55,206 nucleotides of DNA from Chlamydiota bacterium (GCA_013288105.1 JABDCM010000004.1:1-55206); one strand, 5' to 3'. Positions 30,895 to 40,595 are shown, counted from the first letter of the stretch. Made by a program: numbers and translations. The notes: generated by a model from the letters alone, not told the origin.

Positions 30895-33252
30895 ATGAAA
30901 TATGCCCTTTTGTTCTGCTTTCTTTCTTTTTTTCTATTATCTTCCCATTTGAAAGCTGACTCTTATGAGAGTATGCGTATTGCACGCATTGAAATCACTC
31001 CACAAAATGTCCCCGCCGATTCCTCATTTAACGCTCAGGCAGTTCGCGCGCGTATGAACACAAAAGTAGGAAGCCTCTTTTCACAAAATGATCTTGATTG
31101 CGATCTAAAAATGTTAACAGATGAATATGAACAGGTAGAACCTGATATCGAAGTCATCAATAATGAAATTCACATTACTTTGTCCATTTGGCTAAAAGCA
31201 ACCATTCGCAAGATTGAATTCTGTGGTAACCAACTGGTCTCCTCTAAAAAATTAAAGAAAACTCTTGAAATTGAAGCTGGAGCTACTTTCGACCGGGAAA
31301 AATTCATCGAACAGTTCAATAAACTAAAAATCGTCTATTTCAAAAAGGGATTTTTCGAAGCACATTTAGATTATCATATTCAACCCATTGAAGGTTGCAA
31401 TCAGGTCGATATCACCATCTCTATTCTTGAGGGGCGCTCAGGAAGAATCCGCAAAATTTGCTTCCAAGGGCTAGATCCTTGTGATGAGGAGGCCCTTTTA
31501 GAATGTATGATCACTCAAAACTACCATTTTTTATTTAGCTGGTTCAATGGGAAAGGGATTTATCATCCTGACATGATTGAGCATGATAGAATTCAGATTG
31601 TCAATTATTTACAAAATAAGGGATTTGCTGATGCAGTTGTAGACCTTTGTATCGAAGAGATTTCTTGCGATTGCATCCAGCTTGTCATCTCCGTGGATAA
31701 GGGGATCTGCTATCAAATTGGTCAGATCTGTTTTTCTGGCAATACTCTGTTTTCTGATGAGCAGATCTGGAATGCATTCACCTTTAAGGAGAGATGGGTC
31801 TATTCTCCCGAACGTATCCGTAGCACAGCAAAAGCTATCAATGATCTCTATGGAAGTTGCGGCTATATCGATGCAGGGATCGATATCCAACTCTCTTTAA
31901 GAGAAAATTGTCCCATCTATGACGTTCAAGTGATCATTGATGAGGGAAAGCAGTACTATGTGGGACTCATCAAAGTTTTTGGAAATCAATGCACGAAAGT
32001 AGGCACGGTCCTCCATGAAAGTCTTTTATGTCCTGGGGATGTCTTTAATAGTAAAAGACTAGAAGGTACTGAAAAAAGGCTCGTTCATACAGGTCTTTTT
32101 GACACTGTCAATGTCTATGCTGTTCAATCGCAGCTTGAGGAAGAAGCAGAAAATTGCATGTTCCGAGATATTTTTATTGAGGTTCAGGAGGGGGATACAG
32201 GAAATGTAGGCCTTTTCTTTGGTTTTAGCTCCATTGATCAGTTATTCGGCGGGGTGGAGGTCACCGAGAGAAATTTTAATATTGCGGGGGTCACTCAGCT
32301 CTTTCAAAAAGGGCCCAGGGTCTTACGAGGAGGGGGAGAGTATGCCCACGCCAAAGTGAATATTGGGGATCGCGTAACCTCCTATATCTTCCAATGGACA
32401 AAGCCCTACTTCCTAGATACCCCCTGGATAGTGGGTTTTGATCTAGAAAAAGCAGATAATAGAGCCCTTTCTCGTGCCTACGAACTCAAAACTTATGGGG
32501 GTAACATCCATGCTACCTACATTTGTAACGAGTATTTAAAACATGCTTTAACCTATCGACTGTTACATACCAATGTGAGTGTTTCTGGCCAGCAAACGGC
32601 AGCTTTAGATCAAGCAGCTCAAAAAACAGGGTGCATCTCAGCTGCGGGGACCTCCTTCAACTATGATTCCACAGATCACCCAAGACGACCCACTAATGGA
32701 TTCCGCTCCCGTCTTCTCTACGAACTTGCAGGTTTAGGGGGTAACTATCAGTTCATGAAGTTTGCATATCTCAATACCTATTATTATCCGGTGAGTAAAA
32801 AAAGCGTCCTCAAATTCCGCGCTGATATCCAATTTATCAAAACCTATGGAACAACAACCGCTAATGACCTCCCCTTGAGTGAACGGCTCTATTTAGGGGG
32901 GGAAACCACTGTCAGAGGTTACCGAAATTACATCATAGGACCCAAATTTGCGAATAATGAGCCTGCAGGGGGGCTTTCTTCCCTTTTACTTTCTGAAGAA
33001 TATCAGTATAATCTGCTCAAAAACCCCTGTTTGGATGCCTTTGCCTTCGTCGATGCAGGAGCCGTCTCTAAACGTGAGTTCTATATTTCCTCGCTGGCTG
33101 CTACTGTCGGGTTTGGAATTAGAATAGAGATTATGCGTAATATGCCTATTATGTTAGGCTTAGGTTGGCCCATACATCCTGTAGAGTATGTCAATGGGAA
33201 TAGAGTAGATAATACCCAGCGCTTCTTCTTTGCAATGGGGGGAAATTTTTAA
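30895..33252 (+). CDS. bamA: outer membrane assembly factor BamA (Omp85)
   Basis: A 785-residue outer-membrane protein. It has a signal peptide (about residues 1-21), five POTRA-like repeats (about 25-420; e.g. IRKIEFCGNQLVSSKKLKKTLEIEAGATFD), and a 16-strand beta-barrel to the end, with the family motif RGY in ETTVRGYRNYIIGPK and a C-terminal Phe (AMGGNF). Folds other outer-membrane proteins. An OmpH/Skp gene follows 17 bases after, then lpxD: the conserved bamA-skp-lpxD order. Confidence 0.96.
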   Translation: MKYALLFCFLSFFLLSSHLKADSYESMRIARIEITPQNVPADSSFNAQAVRARMNTKVGSLFSQNDLDCDLKMLTDEYEQVEPDIEVINNEIHITLSIWLKATIRKIEFCGNQLVSSKKLKKTLEIEAGATFDREKFIEQFNKLKIVYFKKGFFEAHLDYHIQPIEGCNQVDITISILEGRSGRIRKICFQGLDPCDEEALLECMITQNYHFLFSWFNGKGIYHPDMIEHDRIQIVNYLQNKGFADAVVDLCIEEISCDCIQLVISVDKGICYQIGQICFSGNTLFSDEQIWNAFTFKERWVYSPERIRSTAKAINDLYGSCGYIDAGIDIQLSLRENCPIYDVQVIIDEGKQYYVGLIKVFGNQCTKVGTVLHESLLCPGDVFNSKRLEGTEKRLVHTGLFDTVNVYAVQSQLEEEAENCMFRDIFIEVQEGDTGNVGLFFGFSSIDQLFGGVEVTERNFNIAGVTQLFQKGPRVLRGGGEYAHAKVNIGDRVTSYIFQWTKPYFLDTPWIVGFDLEKADNRALSRAYELKTYGGNIHATYICNEYLKHALTYRLLHTNVSVSGQQTAALDQAAQKTGCISAAGTSFNYDSTDHPRRPTNGFRSRLLYELAGLGGNYQFMKFAYLNTYYYPVSKKSVLKFRADIQFIKTYGTTTANDLPLSERLYLGGETTVRGYRNYIIGPKFANNEPAGGLSSLLLSEEYQYNLLKNPCLDAFAFVDAGAVSKREFYISSLAATVGFGIRIEIMRNMPIMLGLGWPIHPVEYVNGNRVDNTQRFFFAMGGNF

Positions 33253-33269
33253 TTGAATAGGGAGAAATC

Positions 33270-33818
33270 ATGAAAAAAAACTTTTTATACATAAGTCTAT
33301 TAACAGTCGGAGCTCTTACGCTCAGCACTCTTTCTGCAGCTGAAGAGAGTTTAGGATTTGTTAATTTTAAAAAATGTGTTGAACATTCTAAAGCTGGGCA
33401 GCAGGAAAAGAATAGTTTTGAAGCGATGAAAAAGCAGATGACAGAGGTATTAGAAAAGAGTGATAAGGAGCTTTCTGATATTGCGAAGAAATTAGAAGAT
33501 CAGGAATACATGGATGGGCTTTCTCCTACAGCGGAGGAGGAACTCAAGCAGAAGTTTCAAGTATTGAGTCAAGAGATGAGCCGCTATCAAACACAATATT
33601 ATCAACTTTTGAATCAAGCCAATTACAGAATGTTACAGACTTTGCACGATAAAGTAAGTTCAGCTGCTGAAACAGTACGTGAGAAAAATCACTTAGCACT
33701 GATTATCAGCGAGGACTCCACATTTGCCTATGCTCCTACTCTTGATTTCACACAAGAGGTGATTAAGGCATTGGATGGAGCTTTTGAAGCTGAAAAAGGG
33801 GCGAAAGAAAATGGCTGA
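33270..33818 (+). CDS. ompH: OmpH/Skp periplasmic chaperone
   Basis: A 182-residue periplasmic protein with a signal peptide (KKNFLYISLLTVGALTLS.., cleaved near AAEES) and a long alpha-helical, coiled-coil-forming middle (residues 45-140), characteristic of Skp. The C-terminal beta strands (LALIISEDSTFAYAP) match the trimer base. Protects unfolded outer-membrane proteins on the way to BamA. GGGAG precedes the ATG. lpxD starts 8 bases before its stop. Confidence 0.9.
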   Translation: MKKNFLYISLLTVGALTLSTLSAAEESLGFVNFKKCVEHSKAGQQEKNSFEAMKKQMTEVLEKSDKELSDIAKKLEDQEYMDGLSPTAEEELKQKFQVLSQEMSRYQTQYYQLLNQANYRMLQTLHDKVSSAAETVREKNHLALIISEDSTFAYAPTLDFTQEVIKALDGAFEAEKGAKENG

Positions 33819-34902
33819 AAAGAAGCTCTATTCTCTGGGAGAACTTGCGACACTCACCGCATCTCAGCTAATGGGGGATCCCCAATATCTGATTCATGGG
33901 GTGGAGGATTTAGAGCAAGCGGGACCGGAGGAGATTGCTTTTTTAGACAATCCTCGTTACGAGAAGCAGCTTTTTTCATCTAAAGCAGGAGCTGTGATTG
34001 TTCCTTCCAACCAAACGCCCCTTCCAACGGGGCGTTTTTTGCTTTTGAATAAATTCCCCTCTTTTGCTTTTCAGCAGATTCTCTCCCTGTTTATAACAGC
34101 TCCCCCTTCCGGTTTTTTAGGGATTCATCCGACTGCCATTATTCATCCAGAAGCAGTCCTGGATCAAAATGTAGAGGTCGGCCCCTATTCTGTCATTGAC
34201 CGGGGAGCGAAAATTAGAGAAGGAACCCGCATAGGTGCCTCTGTATTTATAGGAGCGGAGGCTCTTTTAGGGAAAGGGTGTGTTATCCATGCTCATGTCA
34301 CGATTCGAGAGGGATGTGAACTTGGGAATCGTGTCATTATTCAACCGGGAGCTGTCATCGGTTCCTGTGGATTTGGATATTTCACTGATGATAAGGGAAT
34401 CCATCACCCTCTGAAGCAACTTGGAAAAGTTGTGCTGGAAGATGATGTAGAAATAGGTGCTAATACAACCATCGATCGTGCCCGTTTTAAAACGACCTAC
34501 ATTGGAGCTGGAACGAAAATTGATAATCTCGTGCAAATCGCCCATCAGGTCTCTCTTGGGGAGCATAATCTCATCGTCTCTCAAGTGGGCATAGCTGGAT
34601 CCACTAAGACAGGCCACCATGTGATTATGGGGGGACAAGTAGGAGTTGTGGGCCATCTCCACATTACAGACCAGGTCATGCTAGCTGCTAGAAGTGCGGT
34701 CAGTAAATCCATTGAAAAGAGTGGTATTTATAGTGGCGCCCCCGCCATTCCCATCAAAGAATTTAACGAACAGTTCGTTAAACTCAAAAATATTAGTAAA
34801 TGGATGGACAGGCTAAAAGCGCTCGAAGAGCGCCTCTCCTCTCTTGAAAAAACGGCTCTTAAAGATCAAAAAAGTGCGCCTTCAGAGAAAGAAGCTTTTT
34901 GA
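33811..34902 (+). CDS. lpxD: UDP-3-O-acylglucosamine N-acyltransferase LpxD
   Basis: A 363-residue left-handed beta-helix acyltransferase of lipid A synthesis. Residues 1-100 are the N-terminal uridine-binding domain (IAFLDNPRYEKQL) and 105-320 are hexapeptide repeats; the catalytic His region is VQIAHQVSLGEHNLIVSQVGIAG. A C-terminal helix follows. The frame begins at 33775, but the ATG at 33811 overlaps the ompH end by 8 bases and is the likely start. Its end overlaps the convergent gene at 34859 by 44 bases. Confidence 0.93.
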   Translation: MAEKKLYSLGELATLTASQLMGDPQYLIHGVEDLEQAGPEEIAFLDNPRYEKQLFSSKAGAVIVPSNQTPLPTGRFLLLNKFPSFAFQQILSLFITAPPSGFLGIHPTAIIHPEAVLDQNVEVGPYSVIDRGAKIREGTRIGASVFIGAEALLGKGCVIHAHVTIREGCELGNRVIIQPGAVIGSCGFGYFTDDKGIHHPLKQLGKVVLEDDVEIGANTTIDRARFKTTYIGAGTKIDNLVQIAHQVSLGEHNLIVSQVGIAGSTKTGHHVIMGGQVGVVGHLHITDQVMLAARSAVSKSIEKSGIYSGAPAIPIKEFNEQFVKLKNISKWMDRLKALEERLSSLEKTALKDQKSAPSEKEAF

Positions 34903-35704
34903 CGCGTCGATCAATGGAGTCTATAGAAATTTTCCCAGAACGCACCCTTTGTGCAAGCTGCAAAATCGTCTCACTCACATGGGATTTAACAATAAAAGCC
35001 TCTCCCTGAAAATCTAAATGCTCTATCTGACACTCTGAAAAATAAAGTGACCCCATTCCAATCGTAGCATGATTCACCCCCTTTCTACCGACAATCCCTC
35101 CTGCTGCTCGAATCCCCTTGCGAAAAGATTTAGCCTCCTGACTCTCCTCATTCTCGCTAAATTGTATATGGACACCAGCTCGGCGATTGACCTCCATAAC
35201 CCCCATTCCCTGTGAATCAAAATTAAAATCCTCATCCCCTCTAACAAAGGAATTAAGCCCATACTCATAGCTCCTGGCGATTAATAGGGGCGTTTTTGAA
35301 ACAGCTTGAAATCTCTCAATCAAATATTTTTCACGCAGAGGATCCCCTCCTCGTATGATAATACCCCCGATGCGCCATGTCTGAATCAGAAGCTCTATTT
35401 CTAACTGCGCCTGTGCATCATAAATAGCCTCTATTTCTAAGAAGATCAGCTGACCAATTTTTTCCTCTAAAGTCGTGAGCTCTAAGAATTTTTTTAAAAC
35501 CTGACTTGAATGTCCATGATCTTCAAAAATGGTCTTTCTTTCGATAGTTGCTGAGGAGGCTTTAGGCTCTATAGGAATTTTTTCATTGGATTCTCTCCAC
35601 ATGCGCCCAAATTTCTTCTTTTTTTCATCTCGAGGATCTCTGGGGTCTTTTTGTACAGGATCTAACCTATTAATATTTTGTCCGAAGTGCGGCCCGTAAA
35701 CCAT
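34859..35704 (-). CDS. degenerate GH3-like protein
   Basis: A 281-residue protein. Residues about 70-130 (LTTLEEKIGQLIFLEIEA.. then WRIGGIIIRGGDPLREKYLIERFQAVSKTPLLIARSYEYG) follow the N-terminal barrel pattern of family 3 glycoside hydrolases such as NagZ, but the D-x-E-G-G site after PLLIA reads RSYEYG and the later K-H-x-P and catalytic Asp motifs are not visible. So it looks inactive as a hydrolase or changed in use. The first 65 residues are charged and low-complexity. In Chlamydia a conserved hypothetical gene occupies this slot between lpxD and pdhA; I infer it is the counterpart. Confidence 0.55.
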   Translation of the reverse strand: MVYGPHFGQNINRLDPVQKDPRDPRDEKKKKFGRMWRESNEKIPIEPKASSATIERKTIFEDHGHSSQVLKKFLELTTLEEKIGQLIFLEIEAIYDAQAQLEIELLIQTWRIGGIIIRGGDPLREKYLIERFQAVSKTPLLIARSYEYGLNSFVRGDEDFNFDSQGMGVMEVNRRAGVHIQFSENEESQEAKSFRKGIRAAGGIVGRKGVNHATIGMGSLYFSECQIEHLDFQGEAFIVKSHVSETILQLAQRVRSGKISIDSIDRRVKKLLSLKAHFFDL

Positions 35705-35878
35705 ATATTTTCCTTTTCTTCCATTTTACCATATAAAAATTAAGATAATATTAAGGCGCAAAATGATGGTAAAGTTATTGTTAAGCTATTATGGCTTATG
35801 TATTTAAAAATGTACTTTATATAAATTGTTTGTTAAGAAATACTTTAGGTGCTATTAACAAAATTTAAAGGGTAGGTC

Positions 35879-37225
35879 ATGAGTATTTTTCTAAGAACAG
35901 AGCAGAGATTACCTCAGATGGTATGGGGAGCAGGAAAAGTGGTACGTAGCCACTCCACTGCTCTGACTAAAACGCAACAAGTTGTTTCTGCACACAGACC
36001 TTGGTCTGGTAATATTTCTAGCTGTCGTTATGCGAGTGGAAGGGCTCTCAGTGCGCTCGCTGCTTGGATGGATAGACGTCAAGCACAATTAAAAGTAGCA
36101 AAAACGACGACGACGCCTCGCGGTCAGGTTGTGGACTGGGTTCCGATAGAATCCCAAACAAGCGGTGAGATCGCCTCTCCTCCTTCTGATAGCAAGAAAA
36201 CTGATACATCTGATCCTAAAAGAGCCTCCAAGCGCGCCCGTTTTGATATTGGCGAGCCCGGTCCAAAAGGGCATGTTCCCGTTTTACGTCCAGATCTATC
36301 TACTCTTTCTATTGCCCATGTAAAGAGCGCAAAAGAGGGGGGTCGTCTCGTCAATATACATCGATCCACAAGAAGGGAGGGAAGGATTGACTCCGCTCCT
36401 CCTAATCCCCAAGGCTATTTTCATGCGACCAGCTCACAAACGGTACAAGCCTATGGTTGCGAAGGTCTGTTAAACCTATGGAATCCTCAAATCAATACCC
36501 CTTCAGGGAATGGTAGTGATCACTCGATTTCACAAACCTGGCTGCAAAATTATCAAACAACGAAAACCCATTCTGTCGAAGCGGGATTGACCGTTGATAA
36601 GAGCCTGAACGGGGACGATTCTGCTCACCTCTTTATCTATTTTACCACGAATGGTTATGGGGGAGATGGAGATAACATCGGGGGTTATAACCAATTACAC
36701 AAGGGGTGGGTGCAGACACATCCGACTATTTTCCCTGGTACCGGCTTTAACGGCATCAGTAGTGATGGTAGTACACAACATGAGATAGGAATTAAGTTTC
36801 AGCTTTATCAAAGCAATTGGTGGTTCGGTATCGAAGATGCTGATTCGGGACCCTCTTGGAGTTGGCTGGGCTACTATCCAGGTACTTTATTTAAGAAGGG
36901 TCTTGACACCGTTGCTCAATGGGTAAGTTTTGGGGGTGAGGTTTTCTCTGCCCTTGCCAATCCCTGCTCTACAAAGGATCAGATGGGTAGCGGACGTCAA
37001 GCGGCCAGCGGATGGACTCATGCAGCTTACCAAAGAAATTTGCGGATACAAACAAATACGACAACTACACTGGAGGAAACAGTTACATTAGTAAACTTTA
37101 ATGGCGTCGCAGGAGTAGATGCAGCAGCGACAACATGCACATCCAACCCCTATACTATTCAAACTACAATGAATAATACCGGAAGCTGGGGTAGCTTCCA
37201 ATATTTTGGCGGACCTACAAAATAA
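35879..37225 (+). CDS. neprosin-like (DUF239) glutamic prolyl endopeptidase
   Basis: A 448-residue protein. Residues about 178-395 match the plant neprosin domain: GYFHAT.. near 179-184, NLWNPQI (about 199-205), SISQTWL (216-222), HSVEAGL with Glu234, DDSAHLFIYFTTNGYG (246-261), GYNQLHKGWVQT (269-280), NWWFGIED (313-320), GYYPGTLFK (331-339), FGGEVF with Glu354, and QMGSGR (368-373). The two Glu residues correspond to the neprosin catalytic pair, 120 residues apart. The N-terminal 175 residues are unrelated, disordered-looking and contain KRASKRAR (114-121), a nuclear-localisation-like patch. No signal peptide is visible; a type III-secreted effector is possible but unproved. Flanked by the GH3-like gene and pdhA. 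Confidence 0.82.
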   Translation: MSIFLRTEQRLPQMVWGAGKVVRSHSTALTKTQQVVSAHRPWSGNISSCRYASGRALSALAAWMDRRQAQLKVAKTTTTPRGQVVDWVPIESQTSGEIASPPSDSKKTDTSDPKRASKRARFDIGEPGPKGHVPVLRPDLSTLSIAHVKSAKEGGRLVNIHRSTRREGRIDSAPPNPQGYFHATSSQTVQAYGCEGLLNLWNPQINTPSGNGSDHSISQTWLQNYQTTKTHSVEAGLTVDKSLNGDDSAHLFIYFTTNGYGGDGDNIGGYNQLHKGWVQTHPTIFPGTGFNGISSDGSTQHEIGIKFQLYQSNWWFGIEDADSGPSWSWLGYYPGTLFKKGLDTVAQWVSFGGEVFSALANPCSTKDQMGSGRQAASGWTHAAYQRNLRIQTNTTTTLEETVTLVNFNGVAGVDAAATTCTSNPYTIQTTMNNTGSWGSFQYFGGPTK

Positions 37226-37247
37226 GAACACACCACCCATATTAAAA

Positions 37248-37271
37248 GATACGCCTGGTCTCAGGCGTATC
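37248..37271 (+). terminator. intrinsic terminator after the neprosin-like gene
   Basis: A perfect 10-base stem (37248-37257 with 37262-37271) with loop GTCT, then a moderate T run (GAATTTTTC) a few bases on. It ends the transcript ahead of the pdh operon. Confidence 0.75.
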
Positions 37272-37323
37272 CTACTTGAATTTTTCTGTGGATAATCGTT
37301 AGAGTAAATTCACGGTTTACAAA

Positions 37324-38346
37324 ATGACAAATCCCTATTTTTCTCCACATTCTACCCCCTCACCTGAAAGAGAATCCCTTTTTATTAAACGGGAGGGCAA
37401 AGAAAAACTGCTCACAGCTCTCCGACAGATGTTACTGATTCGCCATTTCGAAATACGAGGTGAATCTGCCTATCAACATGGGCTTGTAGGGGGGTTTTAC
37501 CACTCCTATATAGGTCAGGAGGCAATCGCCGTCTCCGCAATTCAAGCTTTTGGTACAGAAAATTGGTATAGCACTACCTACAGATGTCATGCACATGCTC
37601 TCCTTTTAGGGGCAACCGCTGAAGAGTTGATGGCGGAACTTTATGGCAAAGCAACAGGTAATGCTAAAGGACGTGGAGGGTCTATGCACCTCTACACAGA
37701 CCATCTTCTAGGCGGATTTGGAATTGTAGGCGGTCATCTTCCTATCGCTTTAGGTGCTGCATTTTCTCTAAAATACCTCAAGAAAAGGGGGGCCTCCATC
37801 TGTTTTCTCGGAGAGGGGGCGTGTGCTCAAGGCGCCTACCATGAAACTTTGAATCTCGCCTCCCTATGGAAACTTCCTCTTATTATCATCATCGAGAATA
37901 ATCAATGGGGAATGGGAACCCATGTCAGCCGCGCTCTTGCTACAGATAAAATAGCAGAAAAACAGGCTCCTGCTTATGGTATCAAGGGATATACTCTCGA
38001 CGGAATGGATTATTTCAACTGTTTCGAAGGCTTCTCTCATATCTATAAGGAGGTTCTAGAAACAGGTAAGCCTATCCTTGTGGAATGTGTGTGCGAAAGA
38101 TTTAAAGGGCACTCTATTTCTGATCCCGCCTCCTATCGAGGGAAAGAGGCCCTTCAGGCCCTTCTACAAAGAGATCCCCTTCTCCATTTAAAAGAGGTGT
38201 TAGAAAAAAATAACCTCCTCAATGAGGCTGAGTTCAAAAAAATAGATCAGCACATCAAACAGGAAATACTGGATGCTATGAAAACTGCAGAAAATAGTCC
38301 ATGGCCCTCGCTTGCCACTTTGGAAGAGGGGGTCTATGCCCCCTGA
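37324..38346 (+). CDS. pdhA: pyruvate dehydrogenase E1 alpha subunit
   Basis: A 340-residue E1 alpha chain. RCHAHALLLGATAEELMAELYGKATGNAKGRGGSMH (active-site His and phosphorylation loop region), GIVGGHLPIALGAAFS, and the thiamine diphosphate motif G-E-G-A-C-A-Q-G .. E-N-N-Q-W-G (about 160-196, with Glu in place of Asp after the first Gly). Decarboxylates pyruvate with the beta subunit, passing acetyl to E2. The beta gene starts within the last codons. Confidence 0.95.
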   Translation: MTNPYFSPHSTPSPERESLFIKREGKEKLLTALRQMLLIRHFEIRGESAYQHGLVGGFYHSYIGQEAIAVSAIQAFGTENWYSTTYRCHAHALLLGATAEELMAELYGKATGNAKGRGGSMHLYTDHLLGGFGIVGGHLPIALGAAFSLKYLKKRGASICFLGEGACAQGAYHETLNLASLWKLPLIIIIENNQWGMGTHVSRALATDKIAEKQAPAYGIKGYTLDGMDYFNCFEGFSHIYKEVLETGKPILVECVCERFKGHSISDPASYRGKEALQALLQRDPLLHLKEVLEKNNLLNEAEFKKIDQHIKQEILDAMKTAENSPWPSLATLEEGVYAP

Positions 38347-39322
38347 GATGCAGTTGGTAGAAATGCGAGAGGCGCTCAAACAAGCAATTGATGAGGAGAT
38401 GGAACGAGATCCTACGGTCTTCGTTTTAGGAGAAGAGGTCGCTGAATACCAGGGGGCCTATAAGGTCACCAAAGGACTTCTTGAAAAGTGGGGCCCCTCA
38501 CGTATTTTAGATACCCCTATTTCTGAACTGGGCTTTACGGGACTGGGGATTGGTGCGGCCATGACAGGGCTTCGTCCCATTGTTGAGTTCATGAGCTGGA
38601 ATTTCTCTTTTGTAGCAGCAGATCAGATCATCTCCAATGCTGCTAAAATCCATTATATGTCGGGCGGTCGTTTCCATGTCCCCATCGTTTTCAGAGGTCC
38701 CAATGGAGCTGCAGCGCAAGTTTCCTGTCAACACTCCCACTCTGTAGAAGCTCTCTACAGCAATCTTCCAGGACTCCTCATCGTGGCCCCTAGTAATCCC
38801 TATGATGCTAAAGGACTGCTTAAATCAGCGATCCGTAATAATAACCCTGTTCTTTTCCTCGAAAATGAACTGAGCTATGGAATGAAAATGGAGATTCCTA
38901 AAGAGGAATATCTGATTCCTATAGGAAAAGCGCGCGTCGTCCATGAGGGAAAAGAGCTCACCCTGATTTCCCATAGTCGTATGGTCACGGTTTGTCAACA
39001 GGCGGTTGAAGAGGCAAAAAAAGAGGGGCTCTCCATAGAACTTGTAGACTTACGCACCATTAAGCCACTAGATATTGCCACTATTTTGAAATCGATTCAA
39101 AAAACACACCATGTGGTCATTGTTGAGGAGGGGCACCAGTTTGCCGGCATTGCAGCTGAAATCTGCTTTCAAATTAACCAGTTTGCTTTTGATTATCTCG
39201 ATGCGCCCATTGCGCGCATCTGTCAAAGAGAAACTCCCCTGCCCTATTCTAAACCCCTAGAAGCAGAAACGCTTCCAAATGTTTCACGCATTTTACAAGC
39301 GATTAAAACAACACTAAATTGA
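38336..39322 (+). CDS. pdhB: pyruvate dehydrogenase E1 beta subunit
   Basis: A 328-residue E1 beta chain. REALKQAIDEEMERDPTVFVLGEEVAEYQGAYKVTKGLLEKWG at the N-terminus and FRGPNGAAAQVSCQHSHSVEALYSNLPGLLIVAPSNPYDAKGLL (substrate loop) are typical. The frame opens at 38312; ATG 38336, with GAGGGGG before it, overlaps pdhA by 11 bases and gives the usual length, while 38348 is an alternative. Heterotetramer with PdhA. Confidence 0.95.
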   Translation: MPPEMQLVEMREALKQAIDEEMERDPTVFVLGEEVAEYQGAYKVTKGLLEKWGPSRILDTPISELGFTGLGIGAAMTGLRPIVEFMSWNFSFVAADQIISNAAKIHYMSGGRFHVPIVFRGPNGAAAQVSCQHSHSVEALYSNLPGLLIVAPSNPYDAKGLLKSAIRNNNPVLFLENELSYGMKMEIPKEEYLIPIGKARVVHEGKELTLISHSRMVTVCQQAVEEAKKEGLSIELVDLRTIKPLDIATILKSIQKTHHVVIVEEGHQFAGIAAEICFQINQFAFDYLDAPIARICQRETPLPYSKPLEAETLPNVSRILQAIKTTLN

Positions 39323-39332
39323 GAGGGACACT

Positions 39333-40595
39333 ATGCTTTTCAAACTTACTCTTCCGAAACTCTCCCCAACGATGGAGGAGGGAACAGTTGCAAAATGGCA
39401 TAAAAAGGAGGGGGAGTTTGTCACAGCTGGAGAGGTCATTTTCGAAGTCACCACAGATAAAGCGACTGTCGAACATCAAGCATTAGATGAGGGGTGGTTA
39501 CGCAAAATCCTCATTAAGGAGGGGCAGTTTGCCAAAGTTAATCAACCGATTGCCCTTTTTTCCACAGAAAAGGATGAAAATATAGAGCAGGTGGAGAGTG
39601 AGGAAAAAAAACCCTCTCCAGTCAGTAAAAAGCCTGCTCAAAAAAAGGAGCTCTCCTCTGCCCCTGCTCCCCTTTCTTTTTCTCAACCAGCTTTTGTTCC
39701 TGAGCCCCCTCTTCCCCTCTCTTTGCAAGAAGAGACAACGAGCCACTTTGCCAGCCCTCTTGCTCGTAAAAAAGCCCGTGAACAGGGTTTAGATCTTACC
39801 TCTGTGAAAGGAAGTGGTCCTGGTGGACGTGTGAAAAGTCAGGACCTTGAAAAAGCGCAGCCTCAAGCTCTCCTCTCCTTTGGACACAAAGAATCCCCCT
39901 CAACTCCTCCTGGAACGTATGAGGAAATCCCTCTAACACCTATGCGTAAAGCGATCGGAAAACGGTTGCAAGAGGCAAAGAGCTTTATCCCCCATTTTTA
40001 TGTGAAACAAAGAGTCGATGCGCTTGCTCTCATGGAACTGAGAAAACAGCTTAACTTTCACAAGATACAGATCAGTGTGAATGATCTTCTTATTCGAGCC
40101 TGTGCTCTTGCTTTGCGTAAACATCCAGAGGTAAATAGCGGGTTTAACAGTGTCAATCAGACCCTTATTCAGTTCAAAACCATTGATATTTCTGTCGCAG
40201 TCAGTATCGAGGGGGGATTAATCACTCCTATTATTAGACATGCTGATTTCAAAGATTTAGGTCAGATTTCTGCTGAAGTAAAAGAGCTTGCAGAGAGAGC
40301 TCGTTCTGGTAAACTGAAAGAATATGAATATAAGGGGGGCTCTTTTACCCTCTCCAATTTGGGAATGTTTGGTCTTTCAGAATTTTGTGCTGTTTTGAAT
40401 CCCCCGCAAGCTGCCATTTTGGCAGTAGGAGCCATTGAGGAGCAGCCCTCGATTAAAGAGGGGAAAGTGGTTGCGGGTCAATCGTTAATCCTGACTCTAT
40501 CTGCAGATCATCGGGTGATTGATGGAGCAACTGCCGCCCAGTTTATCAAATCGGTCCAACAATTTCTGGAGAATCCCGCTCTTCTTGTTATGTAA
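39333..40595 (+). CDS. pdhC: dihydrolipoamide acetyltransferase (E2)
   Basis: A 420-residue E2 chain: one lipoyl domain (Lys43 in VTTDKATVEH), an Ala/Pro/Ser-rich linker (95-140), a peripheral-subunit-binding domain (ASPLARKKAREQGLDLTSVKGSGPGGRVKSQDL, about 142-175), and a catalytic domain (about 205-420) with the active-site HRVIDG (His and Asp) near the end. Forms the core of the complex. GAGGG before the ATG. No lpd (E3) gene in this window. Ends overlapping the convergent gene at 40588 by 8 bases. Confidence 0.95.
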   Translation: MLFKLTLPKLSPTMEEGTVAKWHKKEGEFVTAGEVIFEVTTDKATVEHQALDEGWLRKILIKEGQFAKVNQPIALFSTEKDENIEQVESEEKKPSPVSKKPAQKKELSSAPAPLSFSQPAFVPEPPLPLSLQEETTSHFASPLARKKAREQGLDLTSVKGSGPGGRVKSQDLEKAQPQALLSFGHKESPSTPPGTYEEIPLTPMRKAIGKRLQEAKSFIPHFYVKQRVDALALMELRKQLNFHKIQISVNDLLIRACALALRKHPEVNSGFNSVNQTLIQFKTIDISVAVSIEGGLITPIIRHADFKDLGQISAEVKELAERARSGKLKEYEYKGGSFTLSNLGMFGLSEFCAVLNPPQAAILAVGAIEEQPSIKEGKVVAGQSLILTLSADHRVIDGATAAQFIKSVQQFLENPALLVM

